A stretch of 64,000 bases of DNA from Cupriavidus necator N-1 (GCF_000219215.1 NC_015726.1:1302001-1366000), one strand, 5' to 3'; counted from the stretch's first letter, positions 46,126-56,183 are shown. Notes: a model not told the origin generated them from the sequence alone. A program made the numbers and translations.

Positions 46126-46764
46126 ATGGCATGGACACGTGACGAAATGGCCGCGCGCGCCGCGACCGAGTTGCAGGACGGTTTCTACGTCAACCTGGGC
46201 ATCGGCCTGCCGACGCTGGTGGCCAACTGGGTGCCGGAAGGCATGGAAGTGTGGCTGCAGTCCGAGAACGGCCTGCTGGGCATCGGCCCGTTCCCGACCG
46301 AGGACGAAGTCGACGCCGACATGATCAACGCCGGCAAGCAGACCGTGACGACGCTGCCAGGCTCGTCGATCTTTTCTTCGGCGGATTCGTTCGGGATGAT
46401 CCGCGGCGGCCACATCAACTTGGCGATCCTGGGTGCGATGCAGGTCAGTGAGAAGGGCGACCTGGCCAACTGGATGATCCCGGGCAAGATGGTCAAGGGC
46501 ATGGGCGGCGCGATGGACCTGGTGGCCGGCGTCGGCCGCGTGGTGGTGCTGATGGAACACACCGCGAAGAAGAAGGACGGCACCGAGGACATCAAGATCC
46601 TAAAGGACTGCAACCTGCCGCTGACGGGCGTTGGGGTGGTCAACCGCATCATCACCGACCTGGGCGTGATCGACGTGACCGAGGCCGGCCTGAAGCTGGT
46701 GGAAACCGCTCCGGGCGTCAGCCGCGAGGAAATCCAGGCCAAGACGGGCGCGCCGCTGCTGTAA
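46126..46764 (+). CDS. scoB: 3-oxoacid CoA-transferase, subunit B
   Basis: 212 residues. The catalytic glutamate lies in [22 protein letters not shown]. Further marks are [29 protein letters not shown] and the C-terminal [21 protein letters not shown]. It forms the alpha2beta2 enzyme with ScoA, carrying CoA as a glutamyl thioester intermediate. A GAGGAG RBS precedes ATG 46126, and an intrinsic terminator follows. Confidence 0.92.
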   Translation: MAWTRDEMAARAATELQDGFYVNLGIGLPTLVANWVPEGMEVWLQSENGLLGIGPFPTEDEVDADMINAGKQTVTTLPGSSIFSSADSFGMIRGGHINLAILGAMQVSEKGDLANWMIPGKMVKGMGGAMDLVAGVGRVVVLMEHTAKKKDGTEDIKILKDCNLPLTGVGVVNRIITDLGVIDVTEAGLKLVETAPGVSREEIQAKTGAPLL

Positions 46765-46791
46765 GCGGGCTGAGCTCCGAAGCCTGACAGG

Positions 46792-46826
46792 GCCCCTGCA
46801 GTGCGATGCGCCGCAGGGGCTTTTTT
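46792..46826 (+). terminator. intrinsic terminator after scoAB
   Basis: GCCCCTGC / GCAGGGGC stem with a 13-base loop and six Ts, 28 bases after the scoB stop. Confidence 0.88.
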
Positions 46827-46990
46827 GTCAGGTCGCTCCGCCTTGGAACTCACCGGCCGGGCTACGCCAGCCGGCTGCACTCCCTAGCTCTTCCGGCGAA
46901 TAGCCCGGCAGCATCGCTGCGCACTATGCTGGCTGCTCTCCGGCAAGGCGCAGACCCTGGCCGCGGTCGAACCCTCACGGAAGGTGCGTC

Positions 46991-47374
46991 ATGCCGGCTT
47001 CCCCGAACCAATCCTTGCCACTGGTCTACGCCTGCTCCGGTTGCTCCAGCGTGGCGCAACTGGCCAATGCCTGCGCGGTGCGGCTCGACCGCAGCGGCCG
47101 TGCGGAAATGTCCTGCATCAGCGGCGTGGGTGGCGGCGTGCCGGCGCTGACGCGGGTGGCGCGCTCGGGGCGGCCGATCCTGGCGCTGGACGGCTGCCCG
47201 TTGGCCTGTGTCAAGGCCTGCCTGGCCAGCGCGGGCGTGGCGGCGGACCGGCACCTGGTGCTGAACCGGCTCGGCGCGACCAAGCGGCAGCACGGCGCAT
47301 GCACCGAGGCCGAGGAACAAGCGATCTGGGGAGCGGTAGAGGCGGCACTGACGAGCCTGGCCGCCGCAGGCTGA
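46991..47374 (+). CDS. DGC-domain putative zinc-binding protein
   Basis: 127 residues. It has the DGC family pattern: YACSGCSSVAQLANA, EMSCISGVGGG, and the name-giving LDGCPLACVKACL. Eight cysteines in these clusters suggest metal binding. GGAAGG lies about 6 bases before ATG 46991. Function unknown; it sits near a DUF411 protein that is also Cys-rich, which may point to metal handling. Confidence 0.78.
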   Translation: MPASPNQSLPLVYACSGCSSVAQLANACAVRLDRSGRAEMSCISGVGGGVPALTRVARSGRPILALDGCPLACVKACLASAGVAADRHLVLNRLGATKRQHGACTEAEEQAIWGAVEAALTSLAAAG

Positions 47375-47409
47375 AGCCGGGCGCGCCGTGGCACGCCCGG
47401 TGCGGCAGG

Positions 47410-47892
47410 TCAGCCGGCCTGCTTGTTGTAACTTGCGAACACCGAAGCGGCGCCGTCCGCTTTTACAATCAGCACGTCGAACGGGTCCTTGCGCGGGCCC
47501 TGTTCCATGCCGGGCGAGCCGACCGGCATGCCCGGCACGGCCAGCCCGACGGCCCTGGGTTTTGTGGCCAGCAGCTTGCGGATATCCGCCGCCGGCACAT
47601 GGCCCTCGATGGCGTAGCCGCCGATATGCCCGGTGTGGCAGGAGCCAAAGCGTTCCGGCATGCCGAAGCGCTTGCGGTACACGCCGGTGTCCTCGACGTC
47701 ATGCACCGTCACGGTGAAGCCGTTGCTGCGCAGGTGCTTGACCCAATCCTCGCAGCAGCCGCACAGCGGGCTCTTGTAGACGTCGATGGCAAGCGGCCTG
47801 GCGGCTTGCGCCAGCGCGCCGGCCACCGGTGCCAGCGCTCCGGCCGAGACCACGCCCAGCGCCAGCGCGCGCAGGAAACTGCGTCGTTGCAT
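47410..47892 (-). CDS. DUF411 metal-binding protein, exported
   Basis: 160 residues with a signal peptide beginning RRSFLRALALG, a Tat-like twin-arginine start, ending AGALAQA. DUF411 marks: IDVYKSPLCGCCEDWVKHLRSNGFTV and RFGSCHTGHIGGYAIEGHVPAADI, and VGLAVPGMPVGSPGME. The family occurs with copper or silver resistance genes and is thought to bind Cu in the periplasm. Here it stands alone next to hbdH on the same strand (10 bases downstream). Confidence 0.85.
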   Translation of the reverse strand: MQRRSFLRALALGVVSAGALAPVAGALAQAARPLAIDVYKSPLCGCCEDWVKHLRSNGFTVTVHDVEDTGVYRKRFGMPERFGSCHTGHIGGYAIEGHVPAADIRKLLATKPRAVGLAVPGMPVGSPGMEQGPRKDPFDVLIVKADGAASVFASYNKQAG

Positions 47893-47902
47893 CGCTTGCT
47901 CC

Positions 47903-48679
47903 TTACTGCGCCACCCAGCCGCCGTCCATGTTCCAGATCGCTCCGCGGACCTGGCGGGCCGCTTCGGACGACAGGAACACGGCCAGCGCGCCCAGTTCAT
48001 CGGGCGTGACAAACTGTCCCGAGGGCTGCTTCTCCAGCACCAGCTCGCGCTTGGCCTGTTCCACCGGAATGCCTTCCTTCTGCGCGCGGGCTTCGACCTG
48101 CTTCTGCACCAGTGGCGTCAGCACCCAGCCCGGGCAGATCGCGTTGGCGGTGACACCGGTCTGCGCGGTTTCCAGCGCGGTCACCTTAGTGAAGCCGACG
48201 ATGCCGTGCTTGGACGCCACATAGGCGGACTTCTGCGCCGAGGCCACCAGCCCGTGGGTGGAGGCAACATTGATGATGCGGCCCCAGTCCTTCTGCTTCA
48301 TGCCGGGCAGCGCCAGGCGCGTCGTGTGGAAGGCCGAGGTCAGGTTGATGGCGATGATCGCGTCCCAGCGCTCGGGCGGGAAATCCTCGATGGCGGCCAC
48401 GTGCTGGATGCCGGCGTTGTTGATCAGGATGTCGGCGCCACCGAAGTCGGACTGCGCGTAGCGCATCATGTCCTCGATCTCGGCCGCCTTGCTCATGTCG
48501 GCGCCGTGGTAGCCGACCCGGATTCCCTGGCCGGCCTGCGCGATCTCTGCCTTTGCGGCGTCCGCGTCACCAAAGCCGTTGACGATGATGTTAGCGCCCT
48601 GGGCCGCCAGCGCTTTCGCGATGCCGAGCCCGATGCCGCTGGTCGAGCCAGTCACCAGTGCGGTCTTGCCGTTGAGCAT
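47903..48679 (-). CDS. hbdH: D-3-hydroxybutyrate dehydrogenase
   Basis: 258 residues from ATG 48679 with GGAGG 5 bases upstream. SDR marks: GKTALVTGSTSGIGLGIA, NNAGIQH, catalytic Ser in NVASTHGL, YVASK, and ANAICPGWVLTPLVQKQ followed by KQPSGQFVTPDELG, typical of PHB-related hydroxybutyrate dehydrogenases. It oxidises D-3-hydroxybutyrate to acetoacetate with NAD+, the substrate for ScoAB encoded 1.1 kb away on the other strand. Confidence 0.92.
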   Translation of the reverse strand: MLNGKTALVTGSTSGIGLGIAKALAAQGANIIVNGFGDADAAKAEIAQAGQGIRVGYHGADMSKAAEIEDMMRYAQSDFGGADILINNAGIQHVAAIEDFPPERWDAIIAINLTSAFHTTRLALPGMKQKDWGRIINVASTHGLVASAQKSAYVASKHGIVGFTKVTALETAQTGVTANAICPGWVLTPLVQKQVEARAQKEGIPVEQAKRELVLEKQPSGQFVTPDELGALAVFLSSEAARQVRGAIWNMDGGWVAQ

Positions 48680-48885
48680 GTAAGCCTCCGTCGAGAGAAA
48701 GGGATGCCACAGAAGGAATGCCACAGGGTTGGCGGCGCGCGCCGTGGCGGTGCGCGGCCGCGCACGCGGGGCGCTGACACTGTGCTGTGGCATTGTACCC
48801 GCTGCGGCGTACAATCCAGCTTTGCTCAACCTCCGGCAGCACCGTCTTTTTTGCGGTCCGCGGTCCGGTTCGCCAGGGAGTCCAG

Positions 48886-49767
48886 ATGTCTGCCAGTCCG
48901 CGTCTCGGTTTTGTCCAGTGCATCAGTCCGGCGGGCCTGCACCGCATGGCCTACCACGAGTGGGGCGACCCCGCCAATCCGCGCGTGCTGGTGTGCGCGC
49001 ATGGGCTGACGCGCACCGGCCGCGACTTCGACACCGTTGCCAGCGCGCTGTGCGGCGACTACCGCGTGGTCTGCCCCGATGTGGCCGGGCGCGGCCGCTC
49101 GGAATGGCTGGCCGATGCCCACGGCTACGTGGTGCCGCAGTACGTCGCGGACATGGTCACGCTGATTGCGCGGCTCAATGTGGAGAAGGTGGACTGGTTC
49201 GGCACCTCGATGGGCGGGCTGATCGGCATGGGCCTGGCCGGGTTGCCGAAGTCGCCGGTGCGCAAGCTGTTGCTCAACGACGTGGGGCCGAAGCTGGCGC
49301 CCTCGGCGGTGGAACGGATCGGCGCCTACCTGGGGCTGCCGGTGCGCTTCAAGACCTTCGAGGAAGGCCTGGCCTACCTGCAGACCATCAGCGCATCGTT
49401 CGGGCGCCATACGCCAGAGCAGTGGCGCGAGCTCAACGCCGCCATCCTGAAACCGGTGCAGGGCACGGACGGCCTGGAATGGGGCTTGCATTACGATCCG
49501 CAGCTGGCGGTGCCATTCCGCAAATCCACGCCCGAGGCCATTGCTGCCGGCGAGGCCGCGCTGTGGCGCAGCTTCGAGGCCATCGAAGGCCCGGTGCTGG
49601 TGGTGCGCGGCGCGCAGTCGGACCTGCTGCTGCGCGAGACCGTGGCCGAAATGGTGGCGCGCGGCAAGCATGTGAGCTCGGTGGAAGTGCCCGACGTGGG
49701 CCATGCCCCGACCTTTGTCGATCCGGCGCAGATTGCGATCGCCCGGCAGTTTTTTACCGGGGCCTGA
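48886..49767 (+). CDS. alpha/beta-hydrolase
   Basis: 293 residues from ATG 48886 (AGGGAG 5 bases before). Marks: VLVCAHGLTRTGRDFD (oxyanion), the nucleophile in WFGTSMGGLIGMGLAG, acid near VVRGAQSDLLLRETV and His in VPDVGHAPTFVDP. It is widespread in Burkholderiales upstream of ridA and relA, as here. The substrate is not established. Confidence 0.87.
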   Translation: MSASPRLGFVQCISPAGLHRMAYHEWGDPANPRVLVCAHGLTRTGRDFDTVASALCGDYRVVCPDVAGRGRSEWLADAHGYVVPQYVADMVTLIARLNVEKVDWFGTSMGGLIGMGLAGLPKSPVRKLLLNDVGPKLAPSAVERIGAYLGLPVRFKTFEEGLAYLQTISASFGRHTPEQWRELNAAILKPVQGTDGLEWGLHYDPQLAVPFRKSTPEAIAAGEAALWRSFEAIEGPVLVVRGAQSDLLLRETVAEMVARGKHVSSVEVPDVGHAPTFVDPAQIAIARQFFTGA

Positions 49768-49811
49768 TTGCATCGCATGCCGGCCTTGTTTTTATCAGTC
49801 AACGCATTGTC

Positions 49812-50174
49812 ATGAGTAACCTTGAACTGAAGCGCGCCCACGTGGGCAAGCGGTTGTCCGAATACGCGGTCTATAACGGTGTGGTGTATCTCGCCGGTCA
49901 GGTGCCCGAGGTCGATCCCAAGGCCGATATCCGCGGCCAGACGCGCGAGGTCCTCGGCCATATCGACCGCCTGCTGGCCGAGGCCGGCAGCGACAAGACC
50001 CGCATCCTGTCGTGCCAGATCTTCCTGACCAATGTCGACCAGATCGGCGAGATGAACGAGGTCTGGGACGCCTGGGTGCCGCAAGGCAACACGCCCCCGC
50101 GCGCCACCGTCGAAGCCCGCCTGGCCAATCCCGATTACCTGATCGAAGTGGTGGTGACCGCTGCGCTCAACTGA
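49812..50174 (+). CDS. RidA-family protein (YoaB subgroup)
   Basis: 120 residues: KRLSEYAVYNGVVYLAGQVPE, EVLGHIDRLLAEAGSDKTRILSCQIFL and the C-terminal PPRATVEARLANPDYLIEV, where the Arg is the imine/carboxylate-binding position of RidA. It hydrolyses reactive enamine/imine intermediates or is a related family member. It lies 44 bases after the hydrolase and 15 before relA. Confidence 0.88.
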   Translation: MSNLELKRAHVGKRLSEYAVYNGVVYLAGQVPEVDPKADIRGQTREVLGHIDRLLAEAGSDKTRILSCQIFLTNVDQIGEMNEVWDAWVPQGNTPPRATVEARLANPDYLIEVVVTAALN

Positions 50175-50189
50175 TGCAGGCGTTGTGAC

Positions 50190-52418
50190 ATGGTGACGTC
50201 CACCGACCTGACCGGTCGGGTCGCGGGCATTCCGGATGCCGAACTGGTCGAACGCGCACTGGCCTACGTGCGCGAGCATGGTGCCGAGGTCGCGCTGCCC
50301 ACCGGCGAGACCGTGCTGTCGCACGCGCAGGGCATGCTGCGCATTCTCGACGGCCTGCGCGTCGACGACGCCGCGCGCGCCGCCGCCTGCCTGTTCGGGC
50401 TGGTGGCCTTCGTGCCCGGCACCGAGGCCGAGATCGCGCCGCGCTTTGGCGACGAGGTGGCGCGGCTGGTCGACGGTGTGCGGCAGCTGCTGCGCATCGG
50501 TGCCATCGCCGGCAGCCGCCCCGAGGCCGAGCCGGCCGCGCCGTCCAAAAACGAAGCGCAGGCGCGCCACGAACAGGTCGAGGCGCTGCGCAAGATGCTG
50601 CTGGCGTTTGCGCAGGATATCCGCGTGGTGCTGGTGCGCCTGGCCTCGCGGCTGCAGACGCTGCGCTGGATGGCCGAGACCAAACAGGCGCCGCAGCCGG
50701 GCGTGGCGCGCGAAACGCTGGACATCTACGCGCCGCTGGCCAACCGCCTTGGTATCTGGCAGATGAAGTGGGAGCTGGAGGACCTGGCGTTCCGCTTCGA
50801 GCAGCCCGATACCTACAAGCGCATCGCCAAGCTGCTGGATGAAAAGCGCATCGAGCGCGAAGGCTATATCGCCAGCGCCATCGAACGGCTGCAGTCCGAA
50901 CTGGCGACCGCCGGCATCCCTGCCGAGGTCAGCGGGCGGCCCAAGCATATCTACAGCATCTGGAAGAAGATGCGCGGCAAGGAGCTGGATTTTGCCGACC
51001 TGTACGATGTGCGTGCCTTCCGCGTGATCGTCGACGATATCAAGGACTGCTACACGGTGCTGGGTATCGTCCACCATATCTGGCAGCCGATCCCGCGCGA
51101 GTTCGACGACTATATCTCGCGACCCAAGGCCAACGGCTACAAGTCGCTGCATACGGTGGTGATCGGCGATGACGGGCGCGCCTTCGAGGTGCAGATCCGC
51201 ACCCACGAGATGCACCACTTTGCTGAATACGGCGTGGCCGCGCATTGGCGCTACAAGGAGGCGGGCAGCCGCGGCTATGCCGGGCAGTTTTCCGCCAGCG
51301 AGCGCTATGACGAGAAGATAGCCTGGCTGCGCCAGCTGCTGGCGTGGAAGGACGATGCCGACCACAGCGTGGCGCACGACGAGTCGTGGGAGCAGATCAA
51401 GCATGCCGCGATCGACGACCACATCTACGTGCTGACGCCGCAGGCGCGCGTTGTGGCGCTGCCGCAGGGCGCCACCGCGGTGGACTTTGCCTACTACCTG
51501 CACAGCGATCTCGGCCACCGCTGCCGCGGCGCGCGCGTGGACGGCACCATGGTGCCGCTGAACACGCCGCTGAAGAACGGCCAGACCGTGGAGATCATCG
51601 CGGTCAAGCAGGGCGGACCGTCGCGCGACTGGCTCAACGCGGACCTGGGCTACCTGGCCAGCAGCCGCGCGCGGGCCAAGGTGCGGGCCTGGTTCAATGC
51701 GCTCGATTCGCAGGAGACCATCGCGCAGGGCCGCGTGCTGATCGACAAGACCCTGCAGCGCGAAGGCAAGACCGCGGTCAAGCTGGAAGACCTGGCCACG
51801 CGGCTGGGCTTCAAGACGCCGGAGGACCTGTTTGCGGCAGTGGCCAAGGATGAGTTCAGCCTGCGCCACGTGGAGCACGCGCTGCGACACCCGGAGGGCG
51901 AGGTCCAGGCGCCGCTGAGCGAGGAAGATGCTGTCACCAAGAAAAGCCGCGCCACCAGCGTGGCGCGCGGCGCCAAGAGCGGCGTGCTGGTGGTGGGGGT
52001 GGATTCGCTGATGACGCAGATGTCGCGCTGCTGCAAGCCGGCGCCGCCGGATGACATCGTCGGCTTTGTCACGCGCGGGCGCGGGGTGTCGATCCATCGG
52101 CGCAGCTGCCACACCTTCCAGCAACTGGCCGGGCGCGCGCCGGAGCGGGTGATCCAGACCGAGTGGGGCCAGAAGAGCCACGCCGCGGTCTACCCGGTCG
52201 ACATCCACGTCGAGGCGATCGATCGCCAGGGGTTGCTGCGCGATATCTCCGAAGTGCTGTCGCGCGAGAAGATCAACGTCACCGGCGTCAAGACGCTCTC
52301 CAGCAAGGGCGTGGCACGCATGCAGTTCACTGCCGAAGTGTCCGAGGCTACGCAGTTGCAGCGCGCGCTGCAGTTGATCGAAGACGTCCAGGGGGTGTTG
52401 CAGGCGAAAAGAAAGTGA
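50190..52418 (+). CDS. relA: (p)ppGpp synthetase I, RelA type
   Basis: 742 residues. The N-terminal HD region is degenerate: where hydrolases have HDxxED, this reads GLVAFVPGTEAEI, so no ppGpp hydrolysis is expected. The synthetase domain has YDVRAFRVIVDD, EFDDYISRPKANGYKSLH (the ExDD form typical of RelA rather than RxKD) and FEVQIRTHEMHHFAEYGVAAHW. TGS (DDHIYVLTPQARVVALPQGATAVDFAYYLH), a zinc-finger/RIS region (MSRCCKPAPPDDIVGFVTRGRGVSIHRRSC) and ACT follow. It makes (p)ppGpp on starved ribosomes. tRNA-Val lies just downstream. Confidence 0.95.
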   Translation: MVTSTDLTGRVAGIPDAELVERALAYVREHGAEVALPTGETVLSHAQGMLRILDGLRVDDAARAAACLFGLVAFVPGTEAEIAPRFGDEVARLVDGVRQLLRIGAIAGSRPEAEPAAPSKNEAQARHEQVEALRKMLLAFAQDIRVVLVRLASRLQTLRWMAETKQAPQPGVARETLDIYAPLANRLGIWQMKWELEDLAFRFEQPDTYKRIAKLLDEKRIEREGYIASAIERLQSELATAGIPAEVSGRPKHIYSIWKKMRGKELDFADLYDVRAFRVIVDDIKDCYTVLGIVHHIWQPIPREFDDYISRPKANGYKSLHTVVIGDDGRAFEVQIRTHEMHHFAEYGVAAHWRYKEAGSRGYAGQFSASERYDEKIAWLRQLLAWKDDADHSVAHDESWEQIKHAAIDDHIYVLTPQARVVALPQGATAVDFAYYLHSDLGHRCRGARVDGTMVPLNTPLKNGQTVEIIAVKQGGPSRDWLNADLGYLASSRARAKVRAWFNALDSQETIAQGRVLIDKTLQREGKTAVKLEDLATRLGFKTPEDLFAAVAKDEFSLRHVEHALRHPEGEVQAPLSEEDAVTKKSRATSVARGAKSGVLVVGVDSLMTQMSRCCKPAPPDDIVGFVTRGRGVSIHRRSCHTFQQLAGRAPERVIQTEWGQKSHAAVYPVDIHVEAIDRQGLLRDISEVLSREKINVTGVKTLSSKGVARMQFTAEVSEATQLQRALQLIEDVQGVLQAKRK

Positions 52419-52427
52419 TGCTATACT
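52398..52427 (+). promoter_or_regulatory. promoter of tRNA-Val
   Basis: TTGCAG (-35) and TATACT (-10) with an 18-base spacer, ending 12 bases before the tRNA. It overlaps the last codons of relA. Confidence 0.65.
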
Positions 52428-52439
52428 TGCGGCTTCGCT

Positions 52440-52516
52440 AGGCTCGTAGCTCAGCTGGTTAGAGCACCACCTTGACATGGTGGGGGTCGTTGGTTCGAGT
52501 CCAATCGAGCCTACCA
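52440..52516 (+). tRNA. tRNA-Val (GAC)
   Basis: 77 nt with encoded CCA. The acceptor AGGCTCG pairs perfectly with CGAGCCT; D arm GCTC/GAGC, anticodon arm CCACC/GGTGG with loop TTGACAT (anticodon GAC), and T arm with TTCGAGT. Confidence 0.95.
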
Positions 52517-52877
52517 ACGAATTGCAGGAAAGCAGTAAAAAGAAGTGTGGCAAGTCCGATTCAACCCCATACGGAACGGAAGGGCATCATGGTTATGACA
52601 CCGCGAACTACTACCGCTGGCAAGCGACAGTAGTCGAGGTGCGCCTTCGACCCGGTTGGATTGGGTTTGACAAAGAGAAACGCGGCCTTGGCCGCGTTTT
52701 TTTTCGTCTGTCGCCTGCCAGCACCCTGATAAGCTGCCGCCTTTCCGGTGCGGCAGAGCAGGGCAGTAAAGAATAAATCGCCAGTCCCGCAGGCATGCCG
52801 GGGCCGGTGCCACAAGATGCAGTTTGATCCGCTCAGGCGATGCGCAAGGCGCAGCCAGCGGAACCTGGAGAGTCGAA
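52517..52877 (+). other. tRNA-Val to thrS spacer
   Basis: No convincing gene. It holds a strong intrinsic terminator (52677-52704) and the thrS leader, with GGAG about 9 bases before ATG 52878. A 14-codon ATG-started frame near 52589 is too short to support. No T-box-like structure is apparent. Confidence 0.5.
52677..52704 (+). terminator. intrinsic terminator before thrS
   Basis: AACGCGGCC-TT-GGCCGCGTT followed by a T run to 52704. Confidence 0.88.
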
Positions 52878-54785
52878 ATGATCGCAATCACGCTGCCGGA
52901 TGGGTCCCGCCGCGAGTTTCCCGGCCCGGTGACGGTTGCCGAAGTGGCGCAGAGCATCGGTGCCGGCCTGGCCAAGGCCGCGCTGGCCGGCAAGGTGGAC
53001 GGCCAGCTGGTCGACACGAGCTACAAGATCGACCGCGATGGCGAGCTGGCCATCGTCACGGACAAGGACGCCGATGGCGTCGATGTGATCCGCCACTCCA
53101 CGGCGCACTTGCTGGCCTATGCCGTCAAGGAGCTCTATCCGGAAGCGCAGGTGACGATCGGGCCGGTGATCGAAAACGGCTTCTACTACGACTTTGCCTA
53201 CAAGCGTCCCTTCACGCCCGAAGACCTGGCCGCCATCGAGAAGAAGATGACGGAGCTTGCCCGCAAGGACGAGAAGGTCGTGCGCGAAGTGTGGAACCGC
53301 GACGAAGCGGTGGCGCTGTTCGAGTCGATGGGCGAGAAGTACAAGGCCGAGATCATCGCCTCGATCCCCGCCGACCAGGAAATCGGCCTGTACCGCGAAG
53401 GCAGCTTCGTCGACCTGTGCCGTGGCCCGCACGTGCCGTCCACGGGCAAGCTGAAGGTCTTCAAGCTGATGAAGGTGGCCGGCGCCTACTGGCGCGGCGA
53501 TGCCAACAACGAGATGCTCCAGCGCATCTACGGAACGGCCTGGGCGAAGAAGGAAGACCAGGAAGCCTATCTGCACATGCTGGAAGAGGCCGAGAAGCGC
53601 GACCACCGCAAGCTGGGCAAGACGCTCGACCTGTTCCACCTTCAGGAAGAGGCGCCCGGCATGGTGTTCTGGCATCCGAAGGGCTGGCAGGTGTGGCAGG
53701 CCGTCGAGCAATACATGCGCGGCCGCCTGACAGACGCCGGCTACGACGAAGTCCGTACGCCGCAGGTGATGGATCGTTCGCTTTGGGAGAAGTCCGGCCA
53801 CTGGCAGAACTACAAGGAGAACATGTTCGTCACGGAGTCGGAGAAGCGCGACTATGCGATCAAGCCGATGAACTGCCCAGGCCATGTGCAGATCTTCAAC
53901 CACGGCCTGCGTTCGTACCGCGACCTGCCGCTGCGCTTGGCCGAGTTCGGCGCCTGCCACCGCAACGAGCCGTCGGGCGCGCTGCACGGGCTGATGCGCG
54001 TGCGCGGCTTTGTGCAGGATGATGCGCACATCTTCTGCACGGAAGAGCAGATCGTGGCGGAGGCCAAGGCCTTCAACGAACTGGCGTTCTCGGTCTACGA
54101 CGACTTCGGCTTCAAGGATGTGAAGGTCAAGCTGTCGCTGCGCCCGGACCAGCGTGCTGGCTCCGACGAGGTCTGGGACCACGCCGAAGAGGGCCTGCGC
54201 CTGGCGCTGCGCGCCTGCGGCGTGGATTGGGAAGAGCTGCCGGGTGAGGGCGCCTTCTACGGCCCCAAGGTCGAGTACCACATCAAGGACGCGATCGGCC
54301 GCTCGTGGCAGTGCGGCACGCTGCAGCTTGACCTGGTGCTGCCGGAGCGCCTGGATGCCGAATACGTCTCCGAGGACAACTCGCGCAAGCGCCCGGTGAT
54401 GCTTCACCGCGCCATCCTGGGTTCGTTCGAGCGTTTCCTGGGCATCCTGCTGGAAAACCACGCCGGTGCGTTGCCGGCCTGGCTGGCCCCGGAGCAGGTG
54501 GTGGTCATGAATATTGCGGATTCGCAGGCGGAATACGCCGAAAGCGTCGTGCAATTGCTGCAAAAACAAGGGTTTAGGGCCAAGGCCGATTTGCGTAATG
54601 AGAAAATTACGTATAAAATCCGCGAGCATTCGCTTCAAAAGGTTCCCTACCTGCTGGTAGTGGGCGACAAGGAGCGGGATGCCAGTCAAGTGGCCGTGCG
54701 TGCCCGTGGCAACGTGGATCTGGGTGTGATGCCCGTCTCCGCGTTTGTTGAGCGTCTGCAAAACGACGTCGCCAGCAAAGCCTGA
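52878..54785 (+). CDS. thrS: threonyl-tRNA synthetase
   Basis: 635 residues from ATG 52878. TGS domain ([25 protein letters not shown]), editing domain with [16 protein letters not shown] and its zinc-type HxxxH, class II motifs [48 protein letters not shown], the Zn-binding Cys in MNCPGH, and a C-terminal anticodon-binding domain. It charges tRNA-Thr and deacylates mischarged serine. First gene of the thrS-infC-rpmI-rplT-pheST block. Confidence 0.97.
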   Translation: MIAITLPDGSRREFPGPVTVAEVAQSIGAGLAKAALAGKVDGQLVDTSYKIDRDGELAIVTDKDADGVDVIRHSTAHLLAYAVKELYPEAQVTIGPVIENGFYYDFAYKRPFTPEDLAAIEKKMTELARKDEKVVREVWNRDEAVALFESMGEKYKAEIIASIPADQEIGLYREGSFVDLCRGPHVPSTGKLKVFKLMKVAGAYWRGDANNEMLQRIYGTAWAKKEDQEAYLHMLEEAEKRDHRKLGKTLDLFHLQEEAPGMVFWHPKGWQVWQAVEQYMRGRLTDAGYDEVRTPQVMDRSLWEKSGHWQNYKENMFVTESEKRDYAIKPMNCPGHVQIFNHGLRSYRDLPLRLAEFGACHRNEPSGALHGLMRVRGFVQDDAHIFCTEEQIVAEAKAFNELAFSVYDDFGFKDVKVKLSLRPDQRAGSDEVWDHAEEGLRLALRACGVDWEELPGEGAFYGPKVEYHIKDAIGRSWQCGTLQLDLVLPERLDAEYVSEDNSRKRPVMLHRAILGSFERFLGILLENHAGALPAWLAPEQVVVMNIADSQAEYAESVVQLLQKQGFRAKADLRNEKITYKIREHSLQKVPYLLVVGDKERDASQVAVRARGNVDLGVMPVSAFVERLQNDVASKA

Positions 54786-54833
54786 TGGGTGGTGAGCACG
54801 GCTTGTTTTTTTGTCTTCTTGAGGTAACGCAAC

Positions 54834-55355
54834 ATCGCTACGGACAAAGGTCATCGCATCAACCGGGAAATCAGCGCGCCTGAGCTGCGCCTGGTAGGGG
54901 TTGATAACGAACAGCTCGGCATCGTCAAGTTCATGGACGCACTGCGGCTGGCTGAAGATAAGGACTTGGACCTGGTCGAGATCGCGCCGAACGCGGTTCC
55001 GCCCGTCGCCCGGATCATGGATTACGGGAAGTTCAAGTACGAGGAAGCCAAGCGCGCCCACGAGGCGAAGCTGAAGCAGAAAATCATCCAGGTCAAGGAA
55101 GTCAAGTTCCGGCCGGGTACGGATGATGGCGACTACAACGTCAAGCTGCGCAACCTGAAGCGCTTCCTGGAAGATGGCGACAAGACCAAGATCACGCTGC
55201 GGTTCCGTGGTCGCGAGATGGCGCACCAGGAAATCGGCGCGCGCATGCTCGAACGCTTGAAGGCGGACCTGGATGAAATCGGCCAGGTCGAGCAGATGCC
55301 GAAGATGGAAGGGCGCCAGATGGTGATGGTGCTCGCCCCCAAGAAGAAGAAGTAA
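54834..55355 (+). CDS. infC: translation initiation factor IF-3, AUC start
   Basis: 173 residues read from ATC 54834 ([22 protein letters not shown]). The frame has a stop at 54825-54827, so translation must begin at or after 54828. GAGGT lies 8 bases before the ATC; the first internal ATG (54933) would remove a third of the N-domain. Non-AUG starts (AUU/AUC) are typical of infC and allow IF-3 to repress its own translation. Marks: [38 protein letters not shown] and a C-terminal poly-Lys. Confidence 0.95.
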   Translation: MATDKGHRINREISAPELRLVGVDNEQLGIVKFMDALRLAEDKDLDLVEIAPNAVPPVARIMDYGKFKYEEAKRAHEAKLKQKIIQVKEVKFRPGTDDGDYNVKLRNLKRFLEDGDKTKITLRFRGREMAHQEIGARMLERLKADLDEIGQVEQMPKMEGRQMVMVLAPKKKK

Positions 55356-55373
55356 TTCCTGCGCGTTGCAGCG

Positions 55374-55396
55374 GCCGGGATGCCAGGCATCCCGGC
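55374..55396 (+). repeat. hairpin between infC and rpmI
   Basis: GCCGGGATG-CCAGG-CATCCCGGC, a perfect 9-bp stem with no T run. It could be an mRNA-processing or L20-type regulatory element in the infC-rpmI-rplT message; the sequence does not decide. Confidence 0.4.
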
Positions 55397-55522
55397 GTTG
55401 CTTCGTGCGGAAGTCGCGCGCGGCCCGCAAGGGCCGCTGTGCAACAACAAGTGGATGCGGGTCTTGCAAGCGTCGGCGTGAGCCGTCCACCTGCATGCAT
55501 GTCATATGAGCTGGAGTTTTTC

Positions 55523-55720
55523 ATGCCGAAGATGAAGACGAAGAAAAGCGCCTCCAAGCGCTTTACTGCCCGTCCGAACGGTTCGTTCAAGCGTGGCCAG
55601 GCCTTCAAGCGTCACATCCTGACCAAGAAGACCACCAAGAACAAGCGTCAACTGCGCGGTACTCAGGACGTCCATGAGACGAATCTGAAGTCGGTGCGCG
55701 CGATGATGCCTTACGCATAA
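55523..55720 (+). CDS. rpmI: 50S ribosomal protein L35
   Basis: 65 residues, standard L35: [14 protein letters not shown]... [31 protein letters not shown] 55523 is chosen by the conserved MPKMKT start; CTGGAG lies 6 bases before. Component of the large subunit; co-transcribed with rplT 28 bases downstream. Confidence 0.97.
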   Translation: MPKMKTKKSASKRFTARPNGSFKRGQAFKRHILTKKTTKNKRQLRGTQDVHETNLKSVRAMMPYA

Positions 55721-55748
55721 CCCCTGACGAAAACGAAAGGAGAATTAC

Positions 55749-56105
55749 ATGCCTCGAGTAAAGCGTGGGGTCACTGCACGGGCCCGTCACAAGAAAGTCA
55801 TCGATGCTGCCAAGGGTTACCGCGGCCGTCGCAATAATGTCTATCGCATCGCCAAGCAGGCGGTCATGCGTGCTGGCCAGTACGCATACCGCGATCGCCG
55901 CAACAAGAAGCGCGTGTTCCGCGCTCTGTGGATTGCGCGTATCAATGCCGCGACGCGTGAGCATGGCATGACCTACAGCGTGTTCATGAACGGTCTGAAG
56001 AAGGCCTCGATTGAACTGGACCGCAAGGTGCTGTCGGACATGGCTATTCACGACAAGCCTGCCTTTGCCGCCATCGTCAACCAGGTGAAAGCCACCGTTG
56101 CCTGA
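55749..56105 (+). CDS. rplT: 50S ribosomal protein L20
   Basis: 118 residues: [68 protein letters not shown]. It binds 23S rRNA early in assembly and, in enteric bacteria, represses its own operon. AAGGAG lies 8 bases before the start. A terminator follows at 56184. Confidence 0.97.
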
Positions 56106-56183
56106 TGCCGGCTGCGGTAGCGCGTAAGCGCTGCCGGGCAAGCACCGACCGCAAGGTCGACCGCTGACCGCAAGGTCCGCTGA

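Noticed and set aside
49491..52553. Reverse frame of 1020 codons opposite relA
   Set aside because: Shadow of relA and ridA; no recognisable domain, and it crosses tRNA-Val and three real genes.
52589..52633. 14-codon ATG-started frame in the tRNA-Val to thrS spacer
   Set aside because: Too short and without recognisable leader-peptide features such as a run of Thr codons before an attenuator; chance is the simplest explanation.
55374..55396. Hairpin after infC as a terminator
   Set aside because: No T run follows and rpmI-rplT are normally in the same message, so I kept it only as a hairpin.
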